Position numbers and translations under genes: made by a program. The notes under the pieces were generated by a model that was not told where the DNA came from, did not search any database, and saw nothing but the letters and a program-made list of their open reading frames with translations. A stretch of 64,000 nt of DNA from Blepharisma japonicum (taxonomy: Eukaryota > Ciliophora > Heterotrichea > Heterotrichida > Blepharismidae). Each line of letters begins with the position of its first letter. Positions within the stretch are counted from its first letter, which is position 1. Below are positions 1-11,086 of the stretch, one piece after another. The DNA lies in the NCBI GenBank assembly GCA_949751835.1, contig CATKHK010000018.1, positions 372,001 to 436,000 on the forward strand, written 5' to 3'.

Positions 1-413
1 TTTAAGTACCTTAAATTATCTTATATAAGGAGTCATCAGATAAAGAATCTAACTTTTAGATTAAAATTTGTGGAATCAAATTATGTCATTTTTATTTTAT
101 ATATGTGGAATAAATTTATTTGGAATTTGGTCATTTTTTACTGAATAATTTAATACCTATTAATTAATTCAAATAAAATACTTAAAAAATGAACATTTTA
201 TAAAATCTAAAATTATTTTTTAGGAGATTTTTTATGATTTAATTAATTTAGCATTAGTAATCAATTCTTAATAAAATTTTTTGCTAAAAATAAGGCATTG
301 AATCATAGTTTAAATTAAATAATTTTGACTTTCTAGTATTTATTTAGCAATTCTAAATACATTTTCTTTTAAAATATACTGTAAACATAGATAAATATAT
401 TTAAAAACGATAC
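1..413. other. AT-rich intergenic stretch
   Basis: Very AT-rich sequence with stops in all frames even when TGA is read as Trp. I see no RNA gene, repeat or telomeric repeat. It lies 3' of the minus-strand gene that ends at 414. Confidence 0.6.
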
Positions 414-1049
414 TTATTTATTTCTTTTACTTTTTCCATCCAATTTCCCACTTAACTTTGGATTCGATTTTTTAAGTTCTTCACACTCTGCATCAACAGC
501 TTCAATTTTATTTGTTAAAGAAGATATTAAATCTTGCATATCTTCAATTTCTTCCTCTAAATGGCTTACTAATTCTCTGCTATCCTTCAGCTTTTTTTCC
601 AAATCCAGATTATTGCTCTTTTCTTTTTCAATTTCTTCAATAAGATTCGTCATTTTTTCTTCACTGATTTCTCCTGTGACATCAGCGCTTGTTTTTTCTA
701 AAAACTTTACTAGCTGATTAAGTGCTGTAGGAGGATTTGCTTCACTTAATTTTTTAAAGTAATTATCCATTGATAATGATGACGCTTTTTCATGGGTTTC
801 AAGCAGTTCTTGCCTTATAGTCTCAAATTCTTGATTCACCATTGGATGAAGCAATACAGCTTGAGTATTATTTTTAGAGTAGCTTGATCTGTTCAGCTTT
901 ATTTGATCTTCTATATCTGCAAGCTGAGCTTTTAATTGAGCAATTTCTTTGTCTTTGTATAAAATCATAACATTGGTGCGATTTTCCATGGCTTGCAAAT
1001 CAGAAAGCTCATTTAATGCTTCTTCATAAGAAAGTTGAGACTCTGCCAT
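414..1049 (-). CDS. WTAP/FL(2)D-like coiled-coil protein
   Basis: A 211-residue protein, almost wholly heptad-like coiled coil with a basic tail (GKSKRNK). I chose the Met at 1049 (MAESQLSYEEAL) because the upstream extension is hydrophobic and overlaps the divergent cullin gene. Two blocks resemble WTAP, the coiled-coil scaffold of the m6A RNA-methylation complex: an 'hPMVNQEFETIRQEL' stretch near residue 70 and 'HLEEEIEDMQDLISSL' near 165, which matches WTAP's 'QLDEEVEGMQSTILVL' as I remember it. If correct, it would act in the nucleus and bridge the methyltransferase to its partners. Any long coiled coil can mimic this, so it could be an unrelated scaffold. The stop is TAA, with no internal TGA or intron. 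Confidence 0.5.
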   Translation of the reverse strand: MAESQLSYEEALNELSDLQAMENRTNVMILYKDKEIAQLKAQLADIEDQIKLNRSSYSKNNTQAVLLHPMVNQEFETIRQELLETHEKASSLSMDNYFKKLSEANPPTALNQLVKFLEKTSADVTGEISEEKMTNLIEEIEKEKSNNLDLEKKLKDSRELVSHLEEEIEDMQDLISSLTNKIEAVDAECEELKKSNPKLSGKLDGKSKRNK

Positions 1050-1061
1050 AATAAATATTAA

Positions 1062-2753
1062 ATGAAAATAGAAAAATTGCAAATAAAACCAAAAGAAATT
1101 GAAAAGCCTGTTGTTGTAGGTCAATTTATAGGGAAAGAGAATAGAAAGTACAGCCGAGAAAGAATTATGGCATTAATTTATTTTTTGATAAATCCAAGTG
1201 AAGAGTTTGAATCCTCATGAATAGCTTATAGGGCTGAAATAAGGATTTTACAAAAAGAGCAGCCAGATGCATGGATAAATGAATTAAATGAGATATCAAG
1301 TTTGTGTGGAATTAGCACAGACAGACTTTTTAATTTTTTAGAAAATACACAAAAGCTTGGTTTACCATTGAAAAATGATGTTTTGAATGATTTAGATATT
1401 TTATATAATAATGCATCATTGTTTATCCCACATGAAATTGAAAATTTCAAGCATTATCTTCAGCAATATTTCACAGCTCAAAACATTGAAAAAATGATAA
1501 TAAATTGAATAAAACAATCTGATTATGAAGTGCTCTATAAATATTCAAGATTACTAAATATTTATAATTCTGCGCTTTTAGATCATCATTTAACTCAAAT
1601 TTCTTCACAATTATTCGAAAATTGGTCACTCACTGAAATTATGCTGTTTATTGAGTCAATATCAAAAATTTTGAAAATAAATCCAAGCGGGAAACTCCTT
1701 CATGGAGTTTATATGCAGCTTTCAAGGAGAATTCAAGATAAAGATGGGTTTGAAGGAATTTGTAACTATTTTGATACAGAATTGAGAGAAAGCCGCAAGC
1801 CAAAAGGGCAATGTGAGCTTTTTATGCTTTGTGAAGACAAAGATAAGCTAGAAAAACTTTACCATATAAAAACTATATATAGGATTATCAATGGAAATGA
1901 TTTAGAGCTTGAGCGTGATTCTTTAAAAGAACTTAAAGAATTATCAGGCTCTGAATATATGGACTCAATAGCAACGCTTATAGAAAACGCGTTTGAGTCT
2001 AAAGAATATAATGTTGTAAAATCAATAAACGTCCTAATTTTATCTCATAAAGCATGATGCTCAAGTATAACTCCTTATCCAAAAATTAAGAATATTCTGG
2101 AATATATACCAAATTCATTGCCTCCCCAATTATCAAATCTAACTATAGAATATCAAAATTTGTATTTAAAAGTAAACGAAAAAAAGCAGTTGAAATGGGC
2201 ATATTTGTTAGGAAACCTCGAATTAAAAGCAGGGTCTTTAACAATTATATGTAATTTTCTGCAAAGTTTAATAATTTTGATGTTTAATTCAGCGAGCGAA
2301 ATAGAAGAGAACGAAATCATGTATGAATTATATAGAAATAATATAAAAACTTCCATTTTAACTGAAGAAATAATACGAATGGAAATCGAAAAATTGAAAA
2401 TAATTATTGAGAAAAGCGGGACAAAACTAAGGTTGAATTTAAAGAAAAATAATGGGACTATTAATCTGGTGGAAACTGAGAATAAAGAAAAAGAAAACAA
2501 TTTATATAGCAATGTAGAAGAAGATAGAAAGCCTATGTAAGCAACATTTAGATTAGACGCAGCATTGATGAAATTATTAAAAAAAAACAAACAGATGACA
2601 ATTAGTGATATAATAGGAAGAGTTGTACCTTTAATGGCATTTAAAGTAGCAAATGAGCTGGTCAATATAAGATTAGAACATTTAGTAAAAAGTGAGCTTC
2701 TTTGGGAAGTTGAAGGGTATAATTTATATAGAACTTATGGCTATATTCCATAA
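1062..2753 (+). CDS. Short cullin-family protein
   Basis: Exons 1062-2536 and 2552-2753 are joined by a 15-nt intron (GTAAGCAACATTTAG, 2537-2551), giving 558 residues. Three in-frame TGAs are read as Trp. The C-terminal half has cullin-homology features: 'WAYLLGNLELKAG' then 'TIICNFLQSLIILMFNSA', and after the intron a winged helix of the cullin-Nedd8 type ('LMKLLKKNKQMTISDII' to the final 'YGYIP'). A Lys sits where the neddylation site is expected. Cullins scaffold RING ubiquitin ligases. At 558 residues it is shorter than the usual 700-800, so the N-terminal repeats are reduced or highly divergent; an APC2-like member is possible. Its ATG lies 12 bp from the start of the divergent neighbour. 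Confidence 0.75.
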
Positions 2754-2877
2754 AGTGATGCTATTTTTTTAAAATTATTTCCAAATCAAATAATTAAAAT
2801 TTAAAAATATGATCTATGACCTCATTCCAAATTCCCATGGCGAATTAATTACACCTTAAATTATAAAACAAATAATT

Positions 2878-3306
2878 ATGCTGATTTTCAGTATTCCAAA
2901 ATATATCTTCAGGTTGGTTCATGTATTTACAGGATGCTTTATTCTTGGAAACTCATTTGCAGATATCATATGAGACGAAAGAGATGAAGACAGCTATATC
3001 CTTATCAAATTCTTATGCTTGATATTTTTATTTATTTCTGGAGTTGTGAATCTCATTCTTTTAAAGCCAAGCAAAATTTTTGATGAAAATATTAGCAAGC
3101 TTTGGGTAAGACTTATCTATGCAAAGCTTGCAATTTGGCTGTTTTATTTGCCTTATTTCTTTGCTTGCTTACTTGATTTCTCATATCCTTCAGGGATTAT
3201 TGAAGTTATTTTAGCTGTTCTTATCATTCTTATAAGCAGTTTTGCAAAAACATTAAGAGATGGTAATGCCAAGACTCCTGAAGAGATAGCTAAATTAAAA
3301 GATTAA
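2878..3306 (+). CDS. Small four-helix membrane protein
   Basis: A 142-residue protein starting at MLIFSIPKYIFRLVH, with one TGA codon as Trp (in 'DIIWDERDED'). Four hydrophobic segments are visible, at about residues 8-28, 44-62, 74-92 and 98-118, followed by a short charged tail (EEIAKLKD). The arrangement resembles small four-helix proteins of the copper-resistance D or DUF2214 sort, but I see no metal motif and assign no function. It stands 124 bp after the cullin gene and converges with the next minus-strand gene, with only 20 bp between stops. Confidence 0.7.
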
Positions 3307-3326
3307 TATATTCAATTAGTCTTAAT

Positions 3327-3986
3327 TTAATTATTCATATTGGTTAGTATTCTCAATAATGGAGATGAAGGCTCTTCTTCATGGCTATTTAAAACCTTAT
3401 CCATAACCCTAGTGCTGGGGCCTCTCATCATTATCTGTCATTTATAGTCTTTTATAGGGACTGATTTTTCATATGGGATTTTTCCTAAAATTTCTTTGTT
3501 GGACTGTCTAAAATTTGAATGCGAAGTCGTGCATCTTGATCTTGTAGTAAAGCTTTGAGCGGAAAATACTCTTGTGAGCTGTGGGTTTAGAAATCCGCTG
3601 CTTTCCAATTTCGAATTAGAAGTTTGAGGTCTACAATCTTTATTGTTTCGGATAGTTGAGTACATAAATGCTTCGTTTTTTACAGTTTCATATGCAAACT
3701 CATTTTTATCCTTTGTAGGTGCTAGCTTAAACAATGATCCATTGAAAATTTTATATTTATCCCTATACATAGGGTCTTTTGATTCTGGAGCTTTAGGTAT
3801 CAATGCTTCCTTCTGTCATGGCCATTTGATGGTTTCGGTTAAATTTGTCTCAGATTTTATACCTCTCGAATGTCTTCTATTCAGAAAACGATAATCCATA
3901 GTAATGCAATTTATTGGTGGATTGTCATCTATTCTCTTTGTAATGAAGCTTGAAATTGGCTTTTTATTGGATTCATGTCTTCTCAT
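3327..3986 (-). CDS. Unknown basic Ser/Asn-rich protein
   Basis: A 219-residue protein with no recognised domain. The frame is open across two TGA codons (Trp) and ends at TAA. The frame stays open upstream to 4064 without an ATG, so I take the Met at 3986 (MRRHESNKKPISSF). The sequence is polar, basic and rich in Ser, Thr, Asn and Arg ('SFTTRSRCTTSHSNFR'), as is common for ciliate cytoskeletal or cilium-associated proteins; that is only a guess. Its start lies 13 bp from the ATG of the divergent hydrolase-like gene. Confidence 0.65.
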
Positions 3987-3999
3987 TTTTATATTAAAA

Positions 4000-4710
4000 A
4001 TGCTTACTTGACTAGGACATTGCTCTTTTAAGCTAGAATGCAATGATCCATCTGATAATGCCAAAAAAATAATTTATGTTGACCCTTGGTTAAGTGGACC
4101 AACTTGCTCAGAAAATGAAAAAAATCCAAATCACGCTGATTTGATTTTGGTTACACATGGGCAGGAAGAAGGAATAAATGATATTATAAGGCTAAGCCAA
4201 GGTACAGGAGCTATGGTTGTGGGCACTGGCGATTTTTCAAGATATTTACAAGCTAAAGGTGCATCATCGATTTACTTTATGAATAAAGGAGGGCAGTTTG
4301 AAAATTCGTATATCGTCGCGCATATGGTTCATGCCGATAATTCAAGTCCTGTGCTGAGCGATAAAGCTTATATAGGGACTTCTGTTGGGTTTGTAATAAA
4401 TTTTAAGGATGGCTCCCCATCAGTTTATTTTGCCGGGAATACGAATGTAAACTCCGAGATGAAAATAATTAGTGATTTATATTCTCCAGATATTGCAATT
4501 TTACCTATTGAAGGAAGATATACAATGGGCCCAGCAGAAGCTGTATATGCTGTAACCCAGTTTCTTGAATCTGTAAAAGTTACAATACCTATGTCTTATG
4601 ATATAGGTTCAGAAGAAGCACCCCTGCAGCTTGCAAAAGCTCTGCAGCCTCAGCATAAAGTTTATGTCATGAACCATGGAGAAACCATAGAATTAAGAAG
4701 TATAATTTAA
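4000..4710 (+). CDS. UPF0173 MBL-fold protein, likely inactive
   Basis: A 236-residue protein of the UPF0173 (YtkL-like) metallo-beta-lactamase-fold family. It begins 'MLTWLGHCSF', where the Trp is a TGA at a Trp position common in this family. Other family blocks are present: 'IIYVDPWLSGP', 'LILVTHG', 'VYFAGNT', 'IAILPIEGRYTMGP' and 'TIPMSYD'. The metal ligands are mostly gone. The family's HGHGDH is HGQEEG here, AGDT is AGNT and PMHY is PMSY. The fold is retained at full length, so this looks like a pseudoenzyme under constraint rather than a broken gene. It could bind a ligand or partner. Family motifs are quoted from memory. Confidence 0.8.
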
Positions 4711-5114
4711 TTCTAATTGAGAGAATTTTAACTAGCCTGTTTATATTTATGAATTGAGCCTTTTTTAGATTCATTATTTTTGGTACTTAAAACTTAGAGA
4801 ATAATTTTATAGTAGCACTGAAAAATCATTTTTAATATTAATAAAATAATTATTCATGAATAAAATCCATAATCTTTAAGTGAGCTACTAAAATAATTAG
4901 CGTTTTAAAATAAGTTAAAATTTTTCTTAGAGCTGCAATGTTATTTCAGCAAAATATTATATAAAAAACATTATTCAACAATTAAAAGAAAAATACCCAA
5001 TTTCGATAAAATTACTATAAACTAAATTCTAATTTCATCTATAATTCTATTTTGTTTAGCATTGTGATTGACTCTTCTTGATTATTATTCTCTTAATTTT
5101 GGTAGAAATACTTA
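4711..5114. other. Intergenic, no feature seen
   Basis: AT-rich spacer between two codirectional genes, presumably holding the 3' end of the MBL-fold gene and the promoter of the lyase gene. No open frame, repeat or RNA gene is recognisable. Confidence 0.5.
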
Positions 5115-6680
5115 ATGACAGAAATGGCTACTTTATCACCGCTAAAAGTAACAATCATCACATGTACAGCAGTCGTCGTAGTTTTTAAGCTGCCTAGATG
5201 AATCAGAACAATTCGGCGTAAAGGGCTGAAACAGATAGTCGTTCAAAAACTTTCCCGTTTCCTCTTAAAGTTTGAATACTTCAAGAAACAGTTTGACTCA
5301 AAAAATGAAGAAGCAAAAGAATCAGTCCAAAGTGTTTTACTCGCCCACCGTGAAAATCCAATTTATACTCTTCCTGACCATGGCATTGACCCTGAGATAA
5401 TCCTCGAAAGACTCCACAAGTGAGCAGAAAGAGACATTAAGTTCCAAAAGGGAGGCAGAATATCAGGCGCAGTGTACCATGGAGGAAAAAATCTTCAACT
5501 ATTAGCTGCTGAAGCCATGAAATCGTTTACAATCAGCAACCCTTTGCATCCTGATATTTTCCCTGCTGTCAGACAAATGGAAAGCGAAATAGTCCAAATG
5601 ACTGTTAATTTGTTTAATGGAGGACAGAATGCATGTGGAATTTTAACACAAGGAGGCACTGAAAGTTTACTGCTGGCTATGTTAGCTTATAGAGAATGGG
5701 GAAGAAGAAGGGGTATAACTGAGCCTGAAATTATTGCTCCTGTAACTGTTCATGCTGCTGTAGAGAAAGCAGCTTTTTATTTTGGGATGGAATTAGTTCA
5801 TGTGAGAATGGGCCGTGATTATAAGGTAGATATTAGAGAGGTTAGGAGAAATATTACAAGTAATACAGTTGTTATTATAGGAAGTGCTCCAAATTATGCA
5901 AATGGGAATATAGATGATCTTCAAGAATTAGGGAAATTAGCGTTAAGATATAAAAAGAATTTCCATATTGATGCATGCTTGGGAGGATTTTTGCATCCTT
6001 TTCTGAAGGAAGCTGGGTATGAAATCCCTGCATGCGATTTTTCAGTTCCAGGAGTAACCTCAATTTCTTGTGATCCTCACAAATATGGATATACTCCTAA
6101 AGGAGTTTCATGCCTTATGTTTGCCAACCCAGAGCTCAGAAAATTCAGCTATTTTACATCTGCAGGGTGGACTGGAGGAGTTTATGTAACTCCTACCCTT
6201 TCAGGCAGTAGAACTGGCTGCATATCTGTAGGTGCATGGGCCACCATCTTAAGTATGGGCCGCAGCACATATATTGAATGTGCAAAAGCTATAATGGACG
6301 CTGCCAGCTACATAAAGAGAGAAATTGTGAAAATCCCTCATCTAGAACTTATGGGCGACCCAGTGATGAGTATCATTGGATTTACTTCAAAAACTATTAA
6401 TATATGGGCACTAATCTCAATAATGAGCAAAGTTGGAGACTGGGGATTAAATGCTACACAAAATCCACCTGGAGCTCATTTTTGTGTGACTTATGCTAAT
6501 GCTTCACAAGCTGAGCAGTTTATTCAAGATCTATACAAAGCTGTTGGAGAAGTCGAAAAGTGCACAGATATGAGTGCCTATCAAACTTGCCAGCTATATG
6601 GACTGATTGCTGAATTTCCAGACAAAACCATTATTGGAGATATTTTAACAAACTACGCAGATTGCTTATTTACCGCTTAA
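5115..6680 (+). CDS. SPL: Sphingosine-1-phosphate lyase
   Basis: A 521-residue PLP-dependent lyase that splits sphingosine 1-phosphate into hexadecenal and phosphoethanolamine in the ER membrane, the exit step of sphingolipid breakdown. An N-terminal hydrophobic segment (about residues 8-25) is the expected anchor. The group II decarboxylase fold follows: 'RISGAVYHGG', 'GILTQGGTESLLLA', 'HIDACLGGFLHPF' and 'SISCDPHKYGYTPKG', with the PLP-binding Lys at about residue 323. Two TGA codons near the N-terminus (residues 29 and 103) are read as Trp; without this the protein would start only at 'YHGG' and lack its anchor. No introns. Length is close to animal homologues. Confidence 0.93.
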
Positions 6681-6698
6681 TAAGAAATAAAGATTTAT

Positions 6699-7259
6699 TT
6701 AAAATGTAGCCAATGCATAGTTCTTTTCTTTCCCAATCGGTTTAAAACTCCAAGACTCACCTTCTATTTCTTCTTTAAAAGTGCCATTTTGCTGCTTACT
6801 TGCATTAGAAATTTCAATTTTTTCATTATCTGCTTGTTTAAGCCATGAAACTTTGTCATTTCTATAGACAATACTCGAAGATGCCCCTTTTTTAGGTCGG
6901 TCTTTAGAAGTCTCTCTTCCCAGCTGCTGTAAAATGTCTTTATTTACAGTTAAAATCATTTGGCAAGTTTTTGTTCCAATATCAAAAGGCTCAAGCTTTA
7001 TTGCTCTTTTTTCTTCTAAATCTTTAAGGATTTCACAAAGGTCGAAGCCTCTCATCATCATTCTTCCTGATGTGGTTCTGAAGAGCATTCTTAAATTTCT
7101 CATCAAGCTTTGACTGTCAATTGGGGTTGCAAACTTGTCGGTGACCATGTGCTGGAGAAGGAGAGCTTTAAGCTCCTTGGGGGTTGCTGCTGTGTATTTG
7201 AAATCTTTGGAGTCTTCTTTTTCACGGGATCTACTCCTTTTTCTTTTTGGGCTTGGCAT
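6699..7259 (-). CDS. Unknown nuclear-type basic protein
   Basis: A 186-residue protein starting MPSPKRKRSRSREKED, which reads as a nuclear localisation and RS-like head. The middle (about residues 28-105) is predicted helical and well packed ('LRMLFRTTSGRMMMRGFDLCEILKD' region). The C-terminus is polar. No TGA codons or introns. I do not recognise a family. It converges with the lyase gene, with 18 bp between stops. Confidence 0.65.
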   Translation of the reverse strand: MPSPKRKRSRSREKEDSKDFKYTAATPKELKALLLQHMVTDKFATPIDSQSLMRNLRMLFRTTSGRMMMRGFDLCEILKDLEEKRAIKLEPFDIGTKTCQMILTVNKDILQQLGRETSKDRPKKGASSSIVYRNDKVSWLKQADNEKIEISNASKQQNGTFKEEIEGESWSFKPIGKEKNYALATF

Positions 7260-7505
7260 TTTTATTAAAATTAGTGAACGTTTGATATAAAGAAATAAAT
7301 CAGTATGATAATCAAATTTAATTTATCAATCGAGAAATTATCTAATCAATATATCTTGATAAATGCAAGTCTAATTTCTCTAGGATTTTAGGCGAATAGA
7401 CTTAATTTTAATTACGCTTATTATAAGACATACTTTTTCCGCTTTCTTTGAGACAATGGCTTGTGAATCTTCAATCTAATTAAATTTAGGTTAGAATTAC
7501 ATACC
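7260..7505. other. Intergenic, no feature seen
   Basis: AT-rich spacer between two minus-strand genes. It must carry the promoter of the 6699-7259 gene and the 3' end of the PX gene. Nothing else is visible. Confidence 0.5.
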
Positions 7506-9401
7506 TTATTCTTCATAATCATTGATAAAAGCTTTGAATTCAAATGCATCAATAATTGAAGGGCAGCCTAGAAGGCCTTCTAAATAAAGCTCAAGGCCTT
7601 GTTTTCGATTATCAATTTCCTTTGGCGAACTCAAAGGTGCTATTGATTTCCCAGGTAATGTTGGAAACAAGGCTTCCTCTAATTTCACGTTTTTTAAACT
7701 GTTTCTAACATTCATGTAGCTTCCTAAAATAGGACTAGCTGATCTTTTTACCAAAAAAGTATTTAATCGATCAAAATCTTTATATCTCCTTTTCACATTC
7801 CATTCCTTAATTTTTTTAGTTTTTTCAAATTTCGCGAACTTAAGTGTGTATACAATAAAATGGTCATCTCTATCTACTTCATTGTCCCATAGAATTGGTG
7901 TATATAATAAGTATGAGTAATCTGTGTTCTTAGATTTTCAGAGTGTTTCAATAGATATTTTGCATTCTATAAAATCTAATCCTTCTTGGCAAATATAAGC
8001 AGGATCATTTAGCACATGTCCTAAATAATTTTCCAGGTCTATTCTTCTAATTTCAATAGTCTCACTATCTCTTTTTCTAAGTGTTTGCATATAATTCTTT
8101 TTCGGAAAGTTCGGTAACCCTGCAGGTGTCAATATTTTTCTAAGTCTCCTATGAAAGTCTCATATTTCACTATACCTTTTCATAACTGTGCCTTCTCCCA
8201 TCAATTTCGCAGCTTTTCACTGTATTACATACTCAATATGCTCTTTTTCCACCCATTTTACAATTCTCAACTTAATATATTCCTGCAGCTGATAATTATC
8301 ACAATTTTCTTCACCTTTCGGCAAGTCTTGAGAATTTGCATAATAGGCAGAAAATGATCCATGGATGCTTCTTATAGTATCGCTTGCATTGCTATGCCTC
8401 CTTTCTTCACCCCTTGCTTTTTTATGAGCTTCTATGCAAGCTGTTCTACTAGGTCCTTCTATGCACAAATAATTCAGCAATTCGTCATTCATAAACTCAG
8501 GAAAACATAAATTTGATAAATATTCGTCAAGGGCTTGCTTTCGTTCATCAATATTGGCTGACCCACTCATTGAGATAGGAAATTTGGGAAATTCTAAATT
8601 TGGAAATTCATACCTAGGGAATCTTTCTCTAAGGTTGTTATGTAAAGTTTCGAAATCTTGGTAAGTTTTTCTGACTGTGTGGGTATCAGCTCCTATAGTA
8701 ACTATGATGTGATAATAGACAACTTGCCGGTTGTTTTCAGTTTTTACTTTGCATTCTTTTATTGCAGTGTGGATTAATTGGGATTCGAAATCTTCTTGAG
8801 GCAAAACTGAGCTTTTTTTGGAATTTTTTCGTGTGGAGAGATTATTGGAATTTTGACGAAGTAAAGGCTCAACGGAATATACAGAAAATTCATTGGGTTT
8901 ACAAAAGGAATAGATTGATAATATTGTTGAGGAGCAGCAGCATATTATAAAAGTAGCGATTTTTCACTCTCTCAGCTGAATGCTATCATTCCAGGGGTCT
9001 AAAAGGATAATAACAGTAAAGCATATCTGCAGAATCATGTTTAAAATTCAAAAACTCCTGAGGCCATACCAAGTTGTCCGCAATCTCCTTCGGTGTTCGA
9101 AATTTACCAGAAATAGACAAATAATTCACGCAGATCCTAAAAGAGTAAATAAAACCATCCTGACAATTTTTTCATCCGTTTCATGAATATCAGCTGGAAT
9201 AATATAGAATACATGGACAAAATTAAAAAGTGAGGATGATATGATGCAAATATTCTTGATAGCTAAATTCTTTGTAAATGTTTGAGTTCGGTCTATTCCA
9301 TCGTGCCAGTGTATTAAGCAGCGTCGGAGAGAGTAGCATATAAACCAAACAGGAATTATGATCAAAATCCCACATAGAACTATTATGTATATCCTTTCCA
9401 T
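7506..9401 (-). CDS. Membrane protein with three PX domains
   Basis: One open frame of 631 residues when TGA is Trp; four TGAs cut it in the standard code. The first ~165 residues hold about five hydrophobic segments (start MERIYIIVLCGILIIIP). A basic linker (EHRRRLRTTWYGLRSFW) between helices recalls the TMD0 of ABCC transporters. Then follow three phox-homology (PX) phosphoinositide-binding modules. PX1 has 'RKTYQDFETLHNNLRERFP'. PX2 has 'VMKRYSEIWDFHRRLRKI' with 'GLPNFPKKNY'. PX3 has 'VKRRYKDFDRLNTFLVKRS' with 'FPTLPGKS'. It probably sits on an endomembrane and binds phosphoinositides. I do not know this architecture from any family; read as separate genes, the pieces would lack starts. 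Confidence 0.8.
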
Positions 9402-9918
9402 TTATAGGGAAATGATAGGGGAAGAATTCGTAATTTAATTTATTATTGAGGAGAATAAATAAAGAGTTTTATTTTTAAACAATAAATATCTTATATGGCT
9501 TTATGATGCAGCTAGCAATAAATTTTCAGATAATAAGAAAAAAATATTTAAGAATTTTTACAGGCATTTAAGATGTTTGTATCATTTGCAAAAATAAATC
9601 ATTTAAATCTCTCTCAATTTTCCCATCTCATAAATTTTGTTTTTTTAATAGATTTTGAAAAACTAAATCATCCACGAGCTATACATATTTAAGAAACAAG
9701 TTTAAATATATGGATTAATCATCTTTGACTATTAATTATTTTTTTAATCCCATTGTTTGTTTTATAGATATTTCATATTTAATAAAAATTCACAATGATT
9801 GTTTATCTAACAATATTTTCTTCGGTTTAATTTACATTTTTATCTATCTTTTTTTGAAACTTATATTTAGTCTTTCTTATTCTTGGAAAAAATTCATGCT
9901 ACTTAAATGATTTAGAAA
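9402..9918. other. Divergent intergenic region
   Basis: Promoter space between a minus-strand and a plus-strand gene. A hydrophobic open frame at 9725-9910 is AT-driven low complexity, and I do not call it a gene. No RNA gene or repeat is seen. Confidence 0.5.
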
Positions 9919-10749
9919 ATGCATAAGCGAAGCTATACTAAAGTTCCTGCTCTCAGCAACAAGAGACCTACTCGTACAAATAGCTCGGAAGGAATTCTTA
10001 CCTCAAAAACAAACACAAGTCAGAGGCAAAGAAGCTCTTCCAAAGAGATATCTCAACCTAGGGTAAAAATCAGCAGAAAAGAAAAAATTCCTTCTCTTCC
10101 TATTAAAAAGATCACAAAGAATAGGAACTTAGAAGAACTTTTCAATTTATTTCGGAACCCAACTCAACGTTATGATTTTATTGATCAAGAAATGGATAAC
10201 CTGATGGGTGAAGTCGATGAAATTATCAGGTTTTGTATAGATTTATCAAAAAAATACAATACCGATATAAGGGAAACAGAGTATAGCGACTATTTGAAAA
10301 CTCATAAGAGTTCTTCAGAAATATTAGATAATTCCAGTATATCCTCTGGAAAAATGTATCATTTTGCTAAAAGCAATGAATCAACTAATAGAAAAAGAAA
10401 CAGGATGAAAACAAGAACACTGAGCTCAAAACAGCTTCCAGCTATTGAAGCTAACAATTCTTCGGCTATTATACAGAATGGCTATCACGAAGAACTTAAT
10501 AAAATTGAGCAAATTTCGATCCCACCTTTAATTTCGAAATCGTATTTATCAAACAGAAATATGTACATCGTATATGAAATGGTGAAATTTATTTAGAAAA
10601 AAGGAAGGTGCTATGAATGCGCTGGGACTTGTAAAGAAAAGCACGACGATTCTACGCTAAGCAGAACTTCTAGTAAAAAAAATGTGAAATTAGAAAGGTC
10701 GTTTAAAATGAGAAAAAAGCCAGAAGTTTCTCATAATGTATACTTATAA
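9919..10749 (+). CDS. Unknown basic protein
   Basis: Exons 9919-10581 and 10597-10749 are joined by a 15-nt intron (GTGAAATTTATTTAG; the only GTG rather than GTA start among the introns found). The product has 271 residues and starts MHKRSYTKVPALSNKRP. The N-terminal 75 residues are very basic and Ser/Lys/Arg rich. A short helical block ('NLEELFNLFRNPTQRYDFI') follows, then a polar region. The last exon adds two Cys pairs' worth of residues ('GRCYECAGTCKEKH') and a basic end. No family recognised. Ignoring the intron would remove the Cys-containing tail. Confidence 0.65.
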
Positions 10750-11086
10750 TTTAAATAAAGTGTAATCAAGCTAAATTTTATAAATTAATATATGAAAAAT
10801 AAATTAAAATTTAAATTTTAGATAGTTTTATATCATAAATTAAATACAATTTAAATTTTATATCTTTAAATAATCTATTGCTCTTTATCTTCATATTTAT
10901 CCTTTGTCAGGATTATTAATTATTAGTCCATCCATTTTCCATAGCTAAAATCTACTCACAGCTAGTTTTTAATACCAACCTAATTCATTCTATTCAATTT
11001 CTTCCACACATTTAAAATATTCTTAATTATTTTAAGCTGAAATTACTTACCAATTATAATAAATTAATCCCAGAAACCAATCCAGA
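10750..11086. other. Intergenic, no feature seen
   Basis: AT-rich spacer between codirectional genes with runs of A/T and short direct TTTAAATTTTA-type repeats around 10790-10865. I see no gene or structured RNA. Confidence 0.5.

Noticed and set aside
9725-9910. Hydrophobic open frame in the 9402-9918 spacer
   Set aside because: AT-rich low-complexity sequence (Phe/Ile/Tyr) with no domain, no continuation through TGA into a sensible protein, and no supported start.
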